Assembly: GCF_019320115.1 (NCBI RefSeq) | Contig: NC_089589.1 | Span: 21,538,580 to 21,602,579 of the forward strand | Direction of reading: 5' to 3' | DNA: 64,000 nt | DNA from: Miscanthus floridulus | Taxonomy: Eukaryota > Streptophyta > Magnoliopsida > Poales > Poaceae | Shown: one piece after another, positions 11,801-23,267 of the stretch | Numbering within the stretch: position 1 is the first letter of the stretch | Layout: each line of letters opens with the position of its first letter | Translations under genes and position numbers: made by a program | Notes under the pieces: generated by a model | Seen by the model: only the letters and a program-made list of their open reading frames with translations | Databases searched by the model: none | Told to the model about the DNA's origin: nothing

Positions 11801-12271
11801 ATGGGAACATACTCGAGCGATGAAAAGTACAGCACCGACTGTGACTCCAGCGAGGAGGAGGACAATCCGGAGGACTATGACTCGTCCAGCGATGAGTCTG
11901 GCAAGTCAGTGAATCACCATAGCGCTAGTGAGGAGGAGGAGGAGGAGAATGAGGAAGAAGAGGAAGAGGAAGAGGAAGAGGAAGAGGAAGAGGAAGAGGA
12001 GGAGGACGAAGAGGAGGAGGAGGAGGAGGTGGAGGAGGCGGAGGATCAGGCAGCTGCGGATGCGGCGGTGGAGGTGCCTGTAGTCATTAACAAGGAGGGG
12101 GAGGTGGTGGAGGCGGATGAAGCAGAGGAGGAGGCGGCGGCGGAAGCGGTAGTGGAGGCGGCAGTAGTCGCCGACGAGGAGGAGGATGAGGGCGGCGACA
12201 GTGATGATAGGAAGGTTGATAACTTTACAGCCGTTCTGCCAGGCTTCTCTTCCATGCCATGCTACAAGTAG
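11801..12271 (+). CDS. Glu-rich acidic hypothetical ORF (156 aa)
   Basis: Translation begins MGTYSSDEKYSTDCDSSEEE, passes through a run of nearly uninterrupted glutamate (encoded by a GAG/GAA microsatellite at about 11931-12035), then an Ala/Glu/Val part, and ends FSSMPCYK. No domain is recognised. The Ser/Asp/Glu start looks like a disordered acidic region and keeps the same frame on both sides of the repeat, which is some support for real coding. It could be an exon of a transposon gene, since a CACTA relic lies 1.3 kb downstream on the same strand, or simply a chance ORF across a purine-rich microsatellite. Confidence 0.3.
   Translation: MGTYSSDEKYSTDCDSSEEEDNPEDYDSSSDESGKSVNHHSASEEEEEENEEEEEEEEEEEEEEEEEEDEEEEEEEVEEAEDQAAADAAVEVPVVINKEGEVVEADEAEEEAAAEAVVEAAVVADEEEDEGGDSDDRKVDNFTAVLPGFSSMPCYK
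11931..12035. repeat. GAGGAA-type microsatellite
   Basis: A nearly pure (gaggaa/gaagag)n purine tract of about 100 bases, ending in a gaggaggagg run. Confidence 0.9.
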
Positions 12272-12279
12272 CGAAGGTT

Positions 12280-13560
12280 CAGCCCTCCATCCGCATGAGT
12301 CAAGATCATGGAGGATGAGGAGGAGAAGGACGACGATGACAACTAGAGCGATGACACCGCGACAGAGGCATCGTCCTCTAGCAATGGGGATGGCAGCAGC
12401 ATGCTATTTTTTTTTAATTTTTAGCCGTGAAATTCATGGCTCTTTTAGTTATTTATCATCCTATTTTAGTTTTTTGTTTATTTATATTATGAGAAAACTG
12501 AAAAGGCAATAACTATCTAATCGGATATCGGACATATAAATAGGTGCTCAAGAGAAAAAAAATGAAAAGACGGATATTAGGTACCATTTTATCGTAATCA
12601 TTTCCTATTAAAACACGGTTAAGACACATTAGTCTAGATCTATATATAATTATAAAATTCCAGTCTCTGCTAACCAGACGTGGCAATTTGCCCGCACAAA
12701 AATTTGATGTAGGGTGAAAATTTCGCACCACAAAGAGCAATGTCGCCAATAGGCACCGAATATTAGATCTCTCTCTTTTGCCCTCCGCATGAAAATAGGT
12801 TTACCACACCATTGATTTTAGACAAGGACAATTGTGGTATTGTGATGGCCACATTAAACCGCAAGGAGTCAATGTCTCCTCCTTCATCTCTATTCTCTAG
12901 CCGCAACATCTCTCCTTCCGCTCCAAAGCCTAGCCCCGTGGCCTTCCCCTCCACTCTCTAGCCGCCCCCTCTGCCACTTCACTCTGAACCCTAGGCACCA
13001 TTAGCATAGTAGCTTGACTCCCTCTCCGCTCTCAAGACACACCCCTCTCATACTTTTCTGTACCCTAGCCGAAGGCAAATCCCCTTCATTGACAATAGGT
13101 CCGCTGACGGCGGAAGGACCGCCTCGACAACGATACAAGCCAAATCCGGATCCCCTATGTTTGACTAGATCCAAACCCTAGGTGAAGCTGGATCTGGTAG
13201 CCCTTCGTCAATACTGACCGCACCAATTCCACGACCATGATGACATGACGACAGTGCCAACGCTAAAGCGTAGCTAGGGAACACAGACGTACGAAGAGGT
13301 ACCCAAATTCCTTTTAGATGTGTGTTGTATTGTAGTGCTTTAACCTAGGATTTGTAGATAGCGATTGGGTTATATGTTTCCTAGTTGATTGTAGCTGACA
13401 TATGCTTTATTGGATTAATGACTTCCGTATCTGTATAAGCTAGAGTTAGGTGCTTATTTTCTCACTCTTGCTCTATTATGTTGACATTTGGTAGAAGCTT
13501 TAGTTAATAAATGTCTTTGTAATATAGATGAACATCCACTAAATGCTTATGAATGAGTGC
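12280..13560. other. No supported gene
   Basis: Mixed-composition DNA with only short ORFs. The C-rich part at 12900-13260 might be 5' untranslated or subterminal sequence of the CACTA relic that follows; no motif supports more than that. Confidence 0.4.
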
Positions 13561-13562
13561 GG

Positions 13563-14870
13563 GAGGAACAAATTGCAAATAATCTTAGAAAGATGGAAGA
13601 ACTTGGACTATGTGTGGGCCCAAAAACTATGTCTCCAAAGGCAAAAAGTCTTGCACAAAGAGTAGACACGCTGAAGATTTGGAATATATCCTTAAACCAG
13701 GGTAGGTAGTTGAGGGATTTGGTGATATAGATGCAATAGATTCAAATTTAGAAGATGAGCCAGTGGCCCTTGCAATTGAGGTGCATGTTCTATGTTCTAT
13801 TGACTTTGGAGGGGAGGGGGTGGTGGTGTAGGTACAATGCAATCCTCTGCTGTTTGGATAGCCTGCTTAAGATTGTTTCTCCAATATCAATATTTGGGTC
13901 GAGGAAGCGATAGAGGAGGCTCTGCCAGCAGGGCAAAAGGCAGTGCTGATATGAGTCCTGGGGAAGGTAGTCCAAGAGAGTGAAGTCAACACGACCTAGA
14001 GAGTTGACTCATGGAGTTTGTACTTGGTCCACCGCTAACAAAATGTTGGACGTATCAGCAGAAGGTGGACACAATTCTCCACCACTAGCGACAACCATAC
14101 CCAGGACAAAATTCCACTTTCATGAATTGACTAGAGACATTAGTCTGGATGGTGCCCTACACAGCCTTGTGAGGGACTGCTCACGTCCAGATGATGATAG
14201 CCATGCCGAAGTGGAGTCCTCTGAGCAAACTCCCTTCTCCCCCCACCTGTAGAACGATAGAAGTTGCGAAGGTTGGTATTACCTTACAAATGTCTATCAA
14301 ATAATTCGCACTAGCTATTTGATATCCATGTTACTTTTCTAACAATCTGAATGTTTGAAAACTGTGTAGTACCATTGGAAAGAAGAGCAAGGAAGCCGAG
14401 ACTTCAAACTACTGGAATTTTGCCTGACAGAATGAGCAGATCGTTGGGAGGAGCGAGGATGCTCATCTCTGTTGCCAAGGGGAACAGAAGGCCACATGAT
14501 CCAGTGCAAGCTGCCAAGTTTGCCTCAGAGGCAGGTGTAGTAGTCACGCGTCAAGTACCAATTTTGATGCATTGGAAAGGGTACAAGAATGGGACTGGCG
14601 TTGTCCATTACAAAGAATTTGTGAACAGGCTAACTGTATGTATGGGTATCCCCTCTTGACATTCAACTCGGCCTTGAACAACTTAGTACACGGATTTAAT
14701 TTGCATTTACAATTCTGCATTCAAGGCTAGGCATTGACAAGGATCACCCACCAACAAAAGAAGCTTGTTGGAATGTATTATAGTCTGGGTACGGCAGGCA
14801 CGCTACAGGTTGAAGCAAACTTACTTCAATGGCATCCCTACTGATCAGATCCGCCATCATGGATGCCCCC
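13563..14870 (+). pseudogene. CACTA (En/Spm) Transposase_24-like gene relic
   Basis: Several blocks resemble the plant Ptta/En/Spm transposase family. At about 13563-13690 is a Lys/Glu-rich helix (EEQIANNLRKMEELGL). The ORF at 14351-14659 holds the AAKFASEAGVVVTRQVPILM block, typical of the family, followed by HWKGYKNG. At about 14800-14870, in another frame, is RQARYRLKQTYFNGIPTDQI, another family landmark. Stops and frame changes between blocks show it is dead; some gaps may be introns. A homologous, better preserved gene lies at 46554-48330 on the other strand. Assignment is by motif memory and was not searched. Confidence 0.65.
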
Positions 14871-14899
14871 TGCCATGCATGCCAAAATAGTTCTATGAC

Positions 14900-15092
14900 T
14901 TTCAGTTTTTAATCATGGATCAAACCACTTCTATGACGAGTATCTCAGGTTCGTCACATCACAACCAATATGACGCGTCATTTTTGATGAACAATTTTTG
15001 GTCATAAATTCATCATAAAACTAAATTATGATGAATTTCGCTTCTTCAGTCACGAAAGATGTTTGTCATGTATGTATAGGTTTCTACTAGTG
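14900..15092 (+). repeat. CACTA element right terminus with subterminal motifs
   Basis: Ends in tttctactagtg at 15092, the inverted form of the CACTAGTAGAAA terminus seen at 51954. The bases before it carry repeated atgacg / tcatcata motifs in both directions, as CACTA subterminal regions often do. The matching left terminus was not found. Confidence 0.6.
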
Positions 15093-15162
15093 AAGCCAAG
15101 CCATGTTGGACAGCTCAAAGATACAAATCGATCGATCGAATGTTCTCAAGGCGAATAAGGAA
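15093..15162. repeat. 70-bp direct repeat, right copy
   Basis: Counterpart of 11605-11674, about 90 percent identical by eye. It begins at the base following the TAGTG terminus. Confidence 0.8.
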
Positions 15163-16130
15163 CCAGATAGTCCTACCCTAAGAACTAGCTAGGTAATATA
15201 TGGTGTATTTTGTTGCTTGCATGAGTCTTGGACTACGTTATACCTTATTCAACACAATCTATGACGGTATAAATGTATGTAATGTTCTTGGTTGGTTGTC
15301 CTGCATAGGCAAGTTGCTTTTAGTAATATTGTGTTTGGCTGCTTACATTGTGTTCACCTACATATTAGAGGTCTAATGTTGTTATAGTATAGGTGGGGGG
15401 AGGTGAGAAGATTTCATTTTTGTGTGCCTATCGGCTTGTGCAAATCTTCATTGCACAATGTGACCAAAATGTGGCATACTAGCCAATGTTTATTAGGCCT
15501 TCTCTGAGCATTGTACAAGGCTACATAAGAGCCTATGCAGTCAACAAAACATTGGTAAATTGCACAGCGCAAGCTGGATATAGACTAATGCAGGCAACCA
15601 AACAGACCGATATAGTATTGATGTGACGGTCTGCAAACAAGTCTGCACCTTGATGGAGTTTTGTGTTCCCTAGTATTGATGTGTATAGTGTGGTTTTTTT
15701 TATCGTATTTGTAAGTATGAATCGTTTTAGCACAATGCTAAGATGATACAACCAAATAGCAACTCTAACTCTATTATATGCATGTTCTGAAACTGGCCAA
15801 ACATGATTTCAATATATGGAAGGGTTTCAAAGTTAAGACTAGATATGCATTGGTTAACATAAGAAATCACAAAATAGGACACATGTGCAAGTAAAGAGAT
15901 ACCATGTTTTTTGAACATTGACATCCTAAAATGCTAGATGTTAGAAAAATGCATGTGTTTAGCTCTGGCATACTCTTGATTTCATTGTGAAATTGGTATG
16001 CAATGATGTAACATAACCTTGAACTAATAAGCCACCTAAGTTCTAAGTAAAACTCTAAAAATCTTCATGCAGTCAATATGACGGTACAACATTGCAGTGA
16101 AAAATAAGGTAAGATGAAGATGGATCATGA
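15163..16130. other. No supported gene
   Basis: AT-rich DNA with short ORFs only (for example 15533-15751 and 15727-15924, minus strand). No recognisable domain. Confidence 0.5.
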
Positions 16131-17440
16131 TTTTTTTTAGGAAAACAGGAGGGTGCCAGGCCCTACTGTGCTTTTATTAAAACATTAAAGAGTTTACAAC
16201 AAAAATCATGATACAAAAAAGGTTACAAAGAAGATCAAAGCAATTACACATAAGCTTCTATCCATTGACTAATAAATGGTTCATAACTCTTCTTTGCTCA
16301 AAGGATAACTTGAGCAAAATCAGTTCTGAAGTGCCTTCTTGCATTTTGAATGGTTGGCTGAATATTCCTGAAGTTTGCATCATTCCTAACTGACCAAATG
16401 TCCCAACACATAGAAATTATGACCTCCATAGAGAAAGGAATGGCTAACTGATTTCTGAAAGAGGTGATTGTTTGAAAAGGATTGGTGAAGTATTCAATGC
16501 CTAAACCCAAAGTTGTCCAACAGTCCACTGCAAATGAACAATCAAGGAAGAGATGCAGAAGAGTCTCGTCAGTGCCAAGACTGCAGACAGCACAATTATA
16601 ATCGTTCAGAGCGATGTTTTTCTTCTCAACTAATTTCTAGTGCTGAGTCTATCTTTCATAAGCAACCAAAAGAAAACCTTTCTTTTATTTTGACTACAGC
16701 TTTTTCAAAGCCAAGAATAAGCTGGGTGTACCTGTCCTTTTCCAATAAGATGTGCATAAGCTTTCTGAGATGAAAAAGATGGACAGTTCCAAATATAGGT
16801 CCAATTGTCATTCTCCTCTAAGAAACGCAGACTGGCAAGGAGGTTTGAAAAATCTTGAAATTTCTGAAAGGCTTCCTCTGATAGTGGTAAGGGAAAGAGA
16901 TCATGGATCTCTTGGCTCTGACCTACAACTCTGACTGAAATTAAAGTGTTTATAGCATAGGAATGCAATTCTAGAAATAGGACCTAATTAGACAATAAGT
17001 CATGCCACAGAAATCAAGTAGCACCATTCTTAATTTGAACTCTTGCCATTCCTTTATAAGAGCTCAAAAGCTTGACAATGTCTCTCCACCAAAAAGAGCC
17101 AAGTCTAGAGGTTCTAGACAATCTACCATTTGAATAATACCTTTCCCAGACCAAATGCACCCAGGGGATGTCCCATCTGTTGAAAAACTTATGTCGATGC
17201 TTTAGAAGGAGACCGTCATTTTGGATGGATAAGTTCAGAACTCCCAAACCTCCACTTTCGATTGGGATGCAAACTAATTTTTTCCAAGCAACCATGGGGG
17301 GAGCTTTATTATTAGTATCACAACCTCTTCAGAGAATGTTTTCTAAACTTGTCTATTTGCTTGACCACTGTTTTTTGCAAAAGAGAAGTACACATTGTAA
17401 AAGTAGGCAAGGCTGTAAACACTGCATTTGTTAACTCCAA
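16131..17440 (-). pseudogene. LINE ORF2 C-terminal part with zf-RVT-like domain
   Basis: Contains KKLVCIPIESGGLGVLNL and FNRWDIPWVHLVWERYY (ORF 17014-17295). It continues with FSSQKAYAHLIGKGQVHPAY followed by a KRKVFFWLL motif (around 16640-16790), typical of the zinc-binding C-terminal module of plant L1 ORF2 proteins. Broken by stops at several places, including one near 17013. Confidence 0.75.
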
Positions 17441-17776
17441 TCTTCCTGCTTGGCTAAGATAAATAGAAATACTGCTGAGCCTTCTTTCACATCTTGAAAC
17501 AAGTGGCCAATAGTCAGCTACTGAAGGCCTTTAGAGCAACCAAAAGTATTAGCAAGGATATCAAAATTTTCTGCTGCAATTTAGTTGGAGCCATAAAGGA
17601 CTTACTGTAATTGACTTTAAGGCCAGATCTCTCAGCAAAAGAATTAAGCAAAGCCTTGAGGAAAAAAAAGTTGTCTGGCATCACCCTCCATAAAAAATCA
17701 ATGTGTCATCAGTATACTGAAGTATTGGAAAGTCCTGACTATGGACCAAATTGATTGGTAAAGAAAGAAGACCTTG

Positions 17777-18310
17777 CTACTTAGCTCTGTTCAAGACGGT
17801 CTGCAGAAAATCAGCTGCCAAGACAAAAAGCAAGGGTGATAGGGGATCCCCTTGCCTAACTCTCCTTCTACAGTGGAAGACTTTACCAGGTACACCATTC
17901 AAAAAGACAGAAGAGGTACCTGAGTTGAAAATCATATTCATCCGTTGAATCCATTTACTGGGGAAACCTTTATGCTGCATAATTTCAATCATTAGCTGAT
18001 GCTCTACCTTATCAAAGGCCTTTTCAAAATCCAGTTTCAAAATAATAATCTCCTTCCTGGATTGATGACAAATGTGAACATATTCCAAAGCCCAAGCGAA
18101 GCAATCTTGAATAGCCCTAGCCTTAATGAACCCATATTGATTTTTGTGGATCAGAGATGGAAAGAGCAACTGTAATCTATTAGCTAGCAACTTTGTCAAA
18201 ATCTTAACTGAGGTATTTAGCAGGGAAATAGGCCTGTAATCTGAAACCTTGACTGCGTTGCCATGTTTTGGGACAAGAGTGATATGAGAGCCATTGATGC
18301 TTCTCAAGCA
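17777..18310 (-). pseudogene. LINE reverse transcriptase (ORF2 core)
   Basis: This 176-residue open block carries non-LTR RT signatures in order: [54 protein letters not shown] and [16 protein letters not shown]. The A-motif Asp in LDFEKAFD is present. Downstream, after a stop at 17777, the C motif is readable in another block as YTDD near 17710. The enzyme would prime reverse transcription at the target site; this copy is broken. Confidence 0.88.
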
Positions 18311-19121
18311 TACATTACCAGCCTAGAAGGCAATGCATAAGCTGTAGAAATCATGACAAGTCAAAGCAACACTTTTTAACAAAGTCAGTATTGAAGGCAT
18401 TAGGACCTGGTGCTTTATCAGAAGGCATAGCTTTGACAACTTGATCAATCTCTTGGTGACTAAAAGGGGCAATTAAAGCTGAAAGATCAGTAGCATTGTG
18501 CAAGAGATTATCAAGATTAAAGAGAACACCTGTAAAACCATTGACTCCAAGTCTTTCCTTGAATGATTGCCAAATTAGGAGCTCCTTCTATTGATGATCA
18601 CTAAGACACCTGAATCATTCTCCAAATGGGTAATCAAATTCTTCCTAAAACAAATAGTAGCATGAGCATGAAAAAACTTTGTACTTGCATCCCCCAAAGT
18701 TACCCATTTAATTTGACCCCTCTGCTTCCAATAAGTTTTTTTTGCTGTTTGAACAAACTCTGAAGCTTTAGCTGCAAGATTTCTTTAAAATTCCATTCAC
18801 AAAGTGAAAGATCTCTGAATTCCTCAATTAAAGTTAGAAAAGAAAGAACTAACTTCACATTAGAAATAGTAGCTTTCAAGTTGGACAGAGAGTGTTTCCA
18901 AAGCCTAAGAGACCTTCTCAAATTTTTGAACTTGGTACTTGAATTAGTGTTGCATCAGTTAGATGGGCAGGAGCCACCCAACTGTTTTGAACTTCACATA
19001 CTCATGGTGGTTTTCTCACTCGATAACAATGTCGATGTCTTCCTCAGCAAGTCGAGTTGGCGAGTCGCCTGTAGCACATTATATCTGATAGCTCTTGTTT
19101 AGCAGCATGATGTCACTAGCA

Positions 19122-19126
19122 GTTAA
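19122..19126. repeat. Target-site duplication GTTAA (left)
   Basis: gttaa directly before the copia LTR; identical to 24641-24645. Confidence 0.9.
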
Positions 19127-19608
19127 TGTTGGCCCACAGGATCACCGGCTCAGGTGAGTGAACCACTCACCAGTCTTGCCGAGCACCCACTAGTGTTGCC
19201 GAGCACCCACTAGCCGTGCCGACCACGAACAAGCGTTGTCCGTCCCCACACACTATGGCTAGAGCTAGAAGAAGAAGGGAGAACAGAGCAAGCACACACA
19301 ATACAAGACACCAGCGCTGGCCGAAGCCCTGTCTATGAGATGGCAAATCTGAACTCTTTTTACTGAGTTGCCATGGTAGTCTATTTATACAACTCTATCC
19401 ATCTAGTCCTAGTACAACACACATGCTATAACAGTAACTAGATAACATACAGGGCTAACTCTGCGTCGGCCACTGCATGTGCCAACAGTGTTGCAGGTGA
19501 GCCGTGCGGCGCCTGTACCTGCAACGGCTATAGTATCACAGTAGGGGGCCTTTTTGGCGCCACCTTCCCTTGCTGTGTTCACACAAGGTAGCAGTAGATT
19601 ATCTAACA
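19127..19608 (-). repeat. Copia 3' LTR
   Basis: Begins tgttggcccacagg and ends atctaaca; on the minus strand TGTTAGAT...CCAACA. Near-identical to 24162-24640 apart from scattered substitutions and a few small indels. It contains a short repeat of the phrase gccgagcacccactag at about 19178-19212. Confidence 0.95.
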
Positions 19609-20660
19609 ATCTTCCCCTAATCCTACTGCTAAGCCTTGTACCCCCTCCATGCCGATCATCTCCTTTAGCTCCATGAGTCGAAGACGTCTGAATGGCTTGG
19701 TGAGGATGTCCGTGAGTTGCCGACCAGTTTCGACGAACTCAATGACGATCTGCCCTCCATCGACATAGTCCCTAAGGAAGTGGAACTTCATGTCGATGTG
19801 TTTACTCCGGTCGTGCAGAACCGGATACTTCGCGAGGGCGATGGCGGGCTGGTTGTCCACCATCAGTGCTAGTGGGTGAGCTTCCACGCTGGTCAGCTTG
19901 CCCTGCAGCCGATGTAGCCACACAACTTGACACGCCGCTGTGGCCGCTGCTACGTACTCTGCCTCGCACGTAGATAGCGCCACCACCTTCTGTTTCAGTG
20001 ACAACCATGAAATTGGGGCCGACCCGAGGAAGACGAGCACGCCAGAGGTGCTCCATCGCCCGTCAATGTCCCCCACCATGTCTGCATCGCTAAACACAGT
20101 GAGCTGCAGCCTACTTCCGCCGGTCTTGGGGAAAATGATCCCTTGATCCACCATTCCCTTGACGTAGCGCAATAGCCGCTTCACCGCAGCCCAGTGATCC
20201 TCTCTAGGATCCTCCATGAAGCGACTGACGTAGCCCATGGCAAACGCAATGTTCAACCTCATGTGGACTAGGTAGCGTAGACCGCCGACGATGCTCCGGT
20301 AGAGTGTCGCATCCACCTTTGTCGTGGTGCTGGCCTTCGTCAGCTTTAGTCGCTCCTCCATTGGAGTCACGCATGGCTTGAACTCAGCCATGCCGCTCCT
20401 CTCCAATAGCTTGGAGGCATACATGCTCTGACCGAACGTGAGTTCCTCCTTCCCCTATCTCACTTCGATGCCGAGGTAGTAGGAGAGTGCGCCGAGATCG
20501 CTCATTCGAAAATGAGCCACCATCTCACGCTTGAAGTTGTTGATGTCCTCCGTGTGTGCGTCGGTGACGATCAGGTCATCCACATACATGCCGACGACGA
20601 GCTCCTCCTTTCCCCGCCGCTGCGTATAGAGCGCGTGCTCGGTTGTCAACCTTTGAAACC
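19603..20660 (-). pseudogene. Copia RT C-terminus and RNase H
   Basis: Two blocks in the same direction. 20455-20649 holds the RT catalytic signature VVGMYVDDLIV (YVDD present) and SDLGALSYYLGIEV. 19603-20424 holds LRYLVHMRLNIAFAMGYVSR, then RNase H with FSDADMVGD (first Asp), STCEAEYVAA (Glu) and the ADxxTKP-like end LTDILTKPFRRLR. A TAG near 20452 separates the blocks. The final stop overlaps the first bases of the 3' LTR. Confidence 0.88.
19609..19625 (-). promoter_or_regulatory. Copia polypurine tract
   Basis: The minus strand reads TAGGATTAGGGGAAGAT immediately before the 3' LTR. Confidence 0.7.
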
Positions 20661-20669
20661 CAAGCTCGC

Positions 20670-21350
20670 CTAGCGTGGCGTCAAGCTTGGCATTCTATGC
20701 TCGGGGGCCTGCTGTAGCCCATAGAGTGCCTTGTGCAGTCGGAGCACCCTATGCTCCTCTTCCTTAATGGTGAAACCTGGAGGTTGCCTGACGAAGACCG
20801 TCTCCACCAGTTCACCGTTGAGGAAGGCCGATTTAACGTCCAAGTGATGGACGCACCAATCCTTTGCTGCTGCCAAAGCAAGTAGCAAACGGACCAACTC
20901 CATGCGCGCTACTGGCGCAAAGACCTCCTCGAAGTCTATGCCCTCGCGCTGAACAAAGCCTCGGGCGACGAGGCGTGCCTTGTGCTTGACAATGGCGCCA
21001 AGCTCGTCCCGCTTGACTTTGTACACCCACTTTAGACTGATCAGATGATATCCTGAAGGTGGATCGACGAGCTGCCAAGTCTCATTTTCAGCGATCGTCT
21101 TCATCTCCTCCATCATCGCCCGTTGCTAGGTTCCATCGCGCTTGGCTAGCATGAACGTGAGTGGTTCCTCTGCACTGATGAGTAGTAGCTCTGCGTCGTT
21201 GAGCAGCCTGCCCGCCAAACATGAGGGACCTGTACCACCGACGGTGTTGTCTAGCCTACGGAACCGCACCTCCTCACCTTTGTGGATGGCATCCACGAAC
21301 TCAGTGATGTCACTGGAAGGTGAGGCGAACTCGATTGGCGTCGATGGAGT
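20670..21350 (-). pseudogene. Copia reverse transcriptase N-terminal part
   Basis: Contains NETWQLVDPP, SLKWVYKVKRDELG, KARLVARGFVQREGIDF, EEVFAPVARMELVR and VHHLDVKSAFLNGEL, the ordered landmarks of copia RT (ORF 20670-21116). A TAG near 21125 interrupts the frame just upstream. A single-base frame change near 20700 follows LYGLQQAP, after which the continuing RT lies in the frame of the 20455-20649 block. Confidence 0.88.
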
Positions 21351-21353
21351 TCC

Positions 21354-21730
21354 CTATTCCGCTAGAGTGCTTGGCACAACACCTTGAGTGCTCGGCACTA
21401 CTTCTGGATAGCTTGTCATAACTCCTACAGTGTTCGGCCACACTGTAGGAGTGCCCAGCCTCAGTCTTGGAGTGGTCGGCACCACTGCAAGACGTCTTGG
21501 CTCCACCACAGGAGTGCTCGGCACCCATCCTGGAGTGGTCGCCACCACTGCAGAACCTCCCAGCACCACTCCTGGCGTGCTCGGCATCCCTCCAGAAGTG
21601 CTCGGCACTCCTCCCGAAGTGTTCAACATCCCTCCCGAAGTGCTTGGCACTGTCCTAGGAGTGCTCAGCTCTACCACCGGAGTGCTTGGCACCTCTTCCC
21701 CAGCGTCTCCACCACCGTGGATGACCAAGT
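21354..21730 (-). repeat. Repeat-expanded linker (VPSTxxGV type) in copia pol
   Basis: Between the integrase C-terminus and RT the minus-strand protein has a run of degenerate 8-10 residue units such as VPSTSGGM, VPSTPVVE and VPSTQGVV. The DNA shows matching imperfect repeats of about 24-30 bases around the phrase gagtgctcggca. About 120 residues are involved. Confidence 0.75.
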
Positions 21731-23267
21731 GCTCGACGACGAAGGTGCTGGTGAAGCCGTCAGCTTCCCTCGTGCTTGGACTATTCCAGTCCCAAGCCAC
21801 CTCCTCTTCAAACACGACGTCGCATGAGACAAGCACCTTGTTTCTACCTGGGTTGTAGAGCTGGTATGCCTTGGTACCCTCTGCGTAGCCCAAGAACACC
21901 ATGGGTGTGCTCTTGTCCTCCAGCTTGGTGAGGTTCATCTTCATCTTCCTGACGTGGCCGATGCAACCGAATGTCTAGAGGAAGGACACGCTCGGCTTGC
22001 GCCCATACCAAGCTTCGAATGGCGTCTTGCCTGTCAGGGCCTTGGTTGGAGTGCGGTTGAGGATGAACACTGCTGTGGTCACCACCTCCACCTAGAACCT
22101 TGCCGGCATGCCTTTGTCCTTCATCATTGATCGGGCCATGCCGACCACCGTCTAGTTCCATCGCTCCAACACGCCATTCTGTTGTGGCGAGTACAACGCA
22201 GTGTGGTGTTGCCCTACACCCTGATCCGCGTAGTACGCAGTGAACTCCACCGAAGTGAATTCACCACCATGATCAGTCCTCAACACGCAGAGCTTCTTGC
22301 CGCTCTCGGCCTCCGCACGCGTCTTGAACTTCTTGATTGTCGCCGCCACTTCATCCTTGCTCGTCAGGAGTTGCAGCCACATGTAGCGACTGCAATCATC
22401 CATGAGCAAGAGGAAGTACCGCCGACCACCATTTGTAGCAGGCGTGATCGGCCCGCAGAGGTCGCCGTGAACGAGCTCGAGAGCGTCCTTCGTGTGATAC
22501 TTGGCTGCCTTTGGGAAAGGTAGCCTCCTCTGCTTCCCGGTCAGGCAGCTATCACACAGCTTGCCTCCGTGCTTGATGTGTGGTAGCCCTTGGACCATCT
22601 TCTCCAGTTGACCAAGCGCGTCAAAGTTGAGATGTCCGAACCGGGCATGCCACATCCACGGTTCCTCGGAGTGCCTTGCCGCCAGGCACATCGACTGCTT
22701 TACCTTTAGGTCAAGCAGGTACAACTGGTTCAGGGACCTCTTCACCTTGGCAAGAAGTCGCTGCTCCTGGTCCCTGATCCTAAGGACGCCGTCCTTGATC
22801 AGTACCTCGCTACCGCGCTCATCCAGCTGACCAATGCTGATGATGCTGGAACGCAGCTGCGGGATGTAATATACATTCGTTAGCGTGTGGTGCTCCCCAT
22901 TCTGGCATCGAAAGATAATGGTGTCGCGCCCTTGGATAGACACCCTTGAGCTATCACCAAACTTCACCAAATCAGTAACATCGCCGTCGAGCTCGGAGAA
23001 GGATGCCTTGGAGCCCGTCATGTGGTTACTGGCACCAGAGTCTAGATACCACCGCTGCTCTTGGTCGGTGCCCACACGTCCGAGGTAGACTTGGGCGCGT
23101 GGTTTGTCGAGGTTGATGGTCTTCAGGGCCTTCCCAGGTCCTTCCACTGTCGTTGCCTCTTCCCTCTCCTCGGCCTCGACGTCGTGCAGTGCACAGAACG
23201 TCGCCATCAGGATAGTGGCCTCATCCTCATCATCGGCTTGCGCCAGATGAGCCTGAACCTTCTTCTC
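21354..23267 (-). pseudogene. Copia protease and integrase
   Basis: The protease motif is YLDSGASNHMTG (DSGA, Asp and Gly present) near 23050. The GAG-pre-integrase part is WHARFGHLNFDAL, with the zinc ligands H, H and C-x2-C (LCDSCLTGKQ). The integrase core keeps all three acidic residues in VHGDLCGP, LRTDHGGEF and SPQQNGVLE (ORF 22152-23207). A TAG at about 22150, and further stops near 22100 and 21975, break the protein; 21844-21944 continues with the KMKMNLTKLEDKS and VFLGYAEGTKAY landmarks of the copia integrase tail. Confidence 0.9.

Larger units (their letters stand above)
16131..18960 (-). mobile_element. L1-type LINE, 5'-truncated
   Basis: Minus-strand non-LTR retrotransposon. It runs from the region just before RT (KAMPSDKAPGPN near 18400-18430), through RT (17777-18307) and a C-terminal zf-RVT-like part, to a 3' end marked by a run of eight A residues on the minus strand (16132-16139). 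No endonuclease domain is seen upstream, so the copy is truncated at its 5' end, as is usual for LINEs. Multiple stops show it is inactive. No target-site duplication was identified. Confidence 0.88.

Noticed and set aside
21384..21858. Plus-strand repeat ORFs (Ser/His/Arg- and Val/Gly-rich)
   Set aside because: Shadows of the minus-strand VPST-repeat linker of the copia polyprotein.
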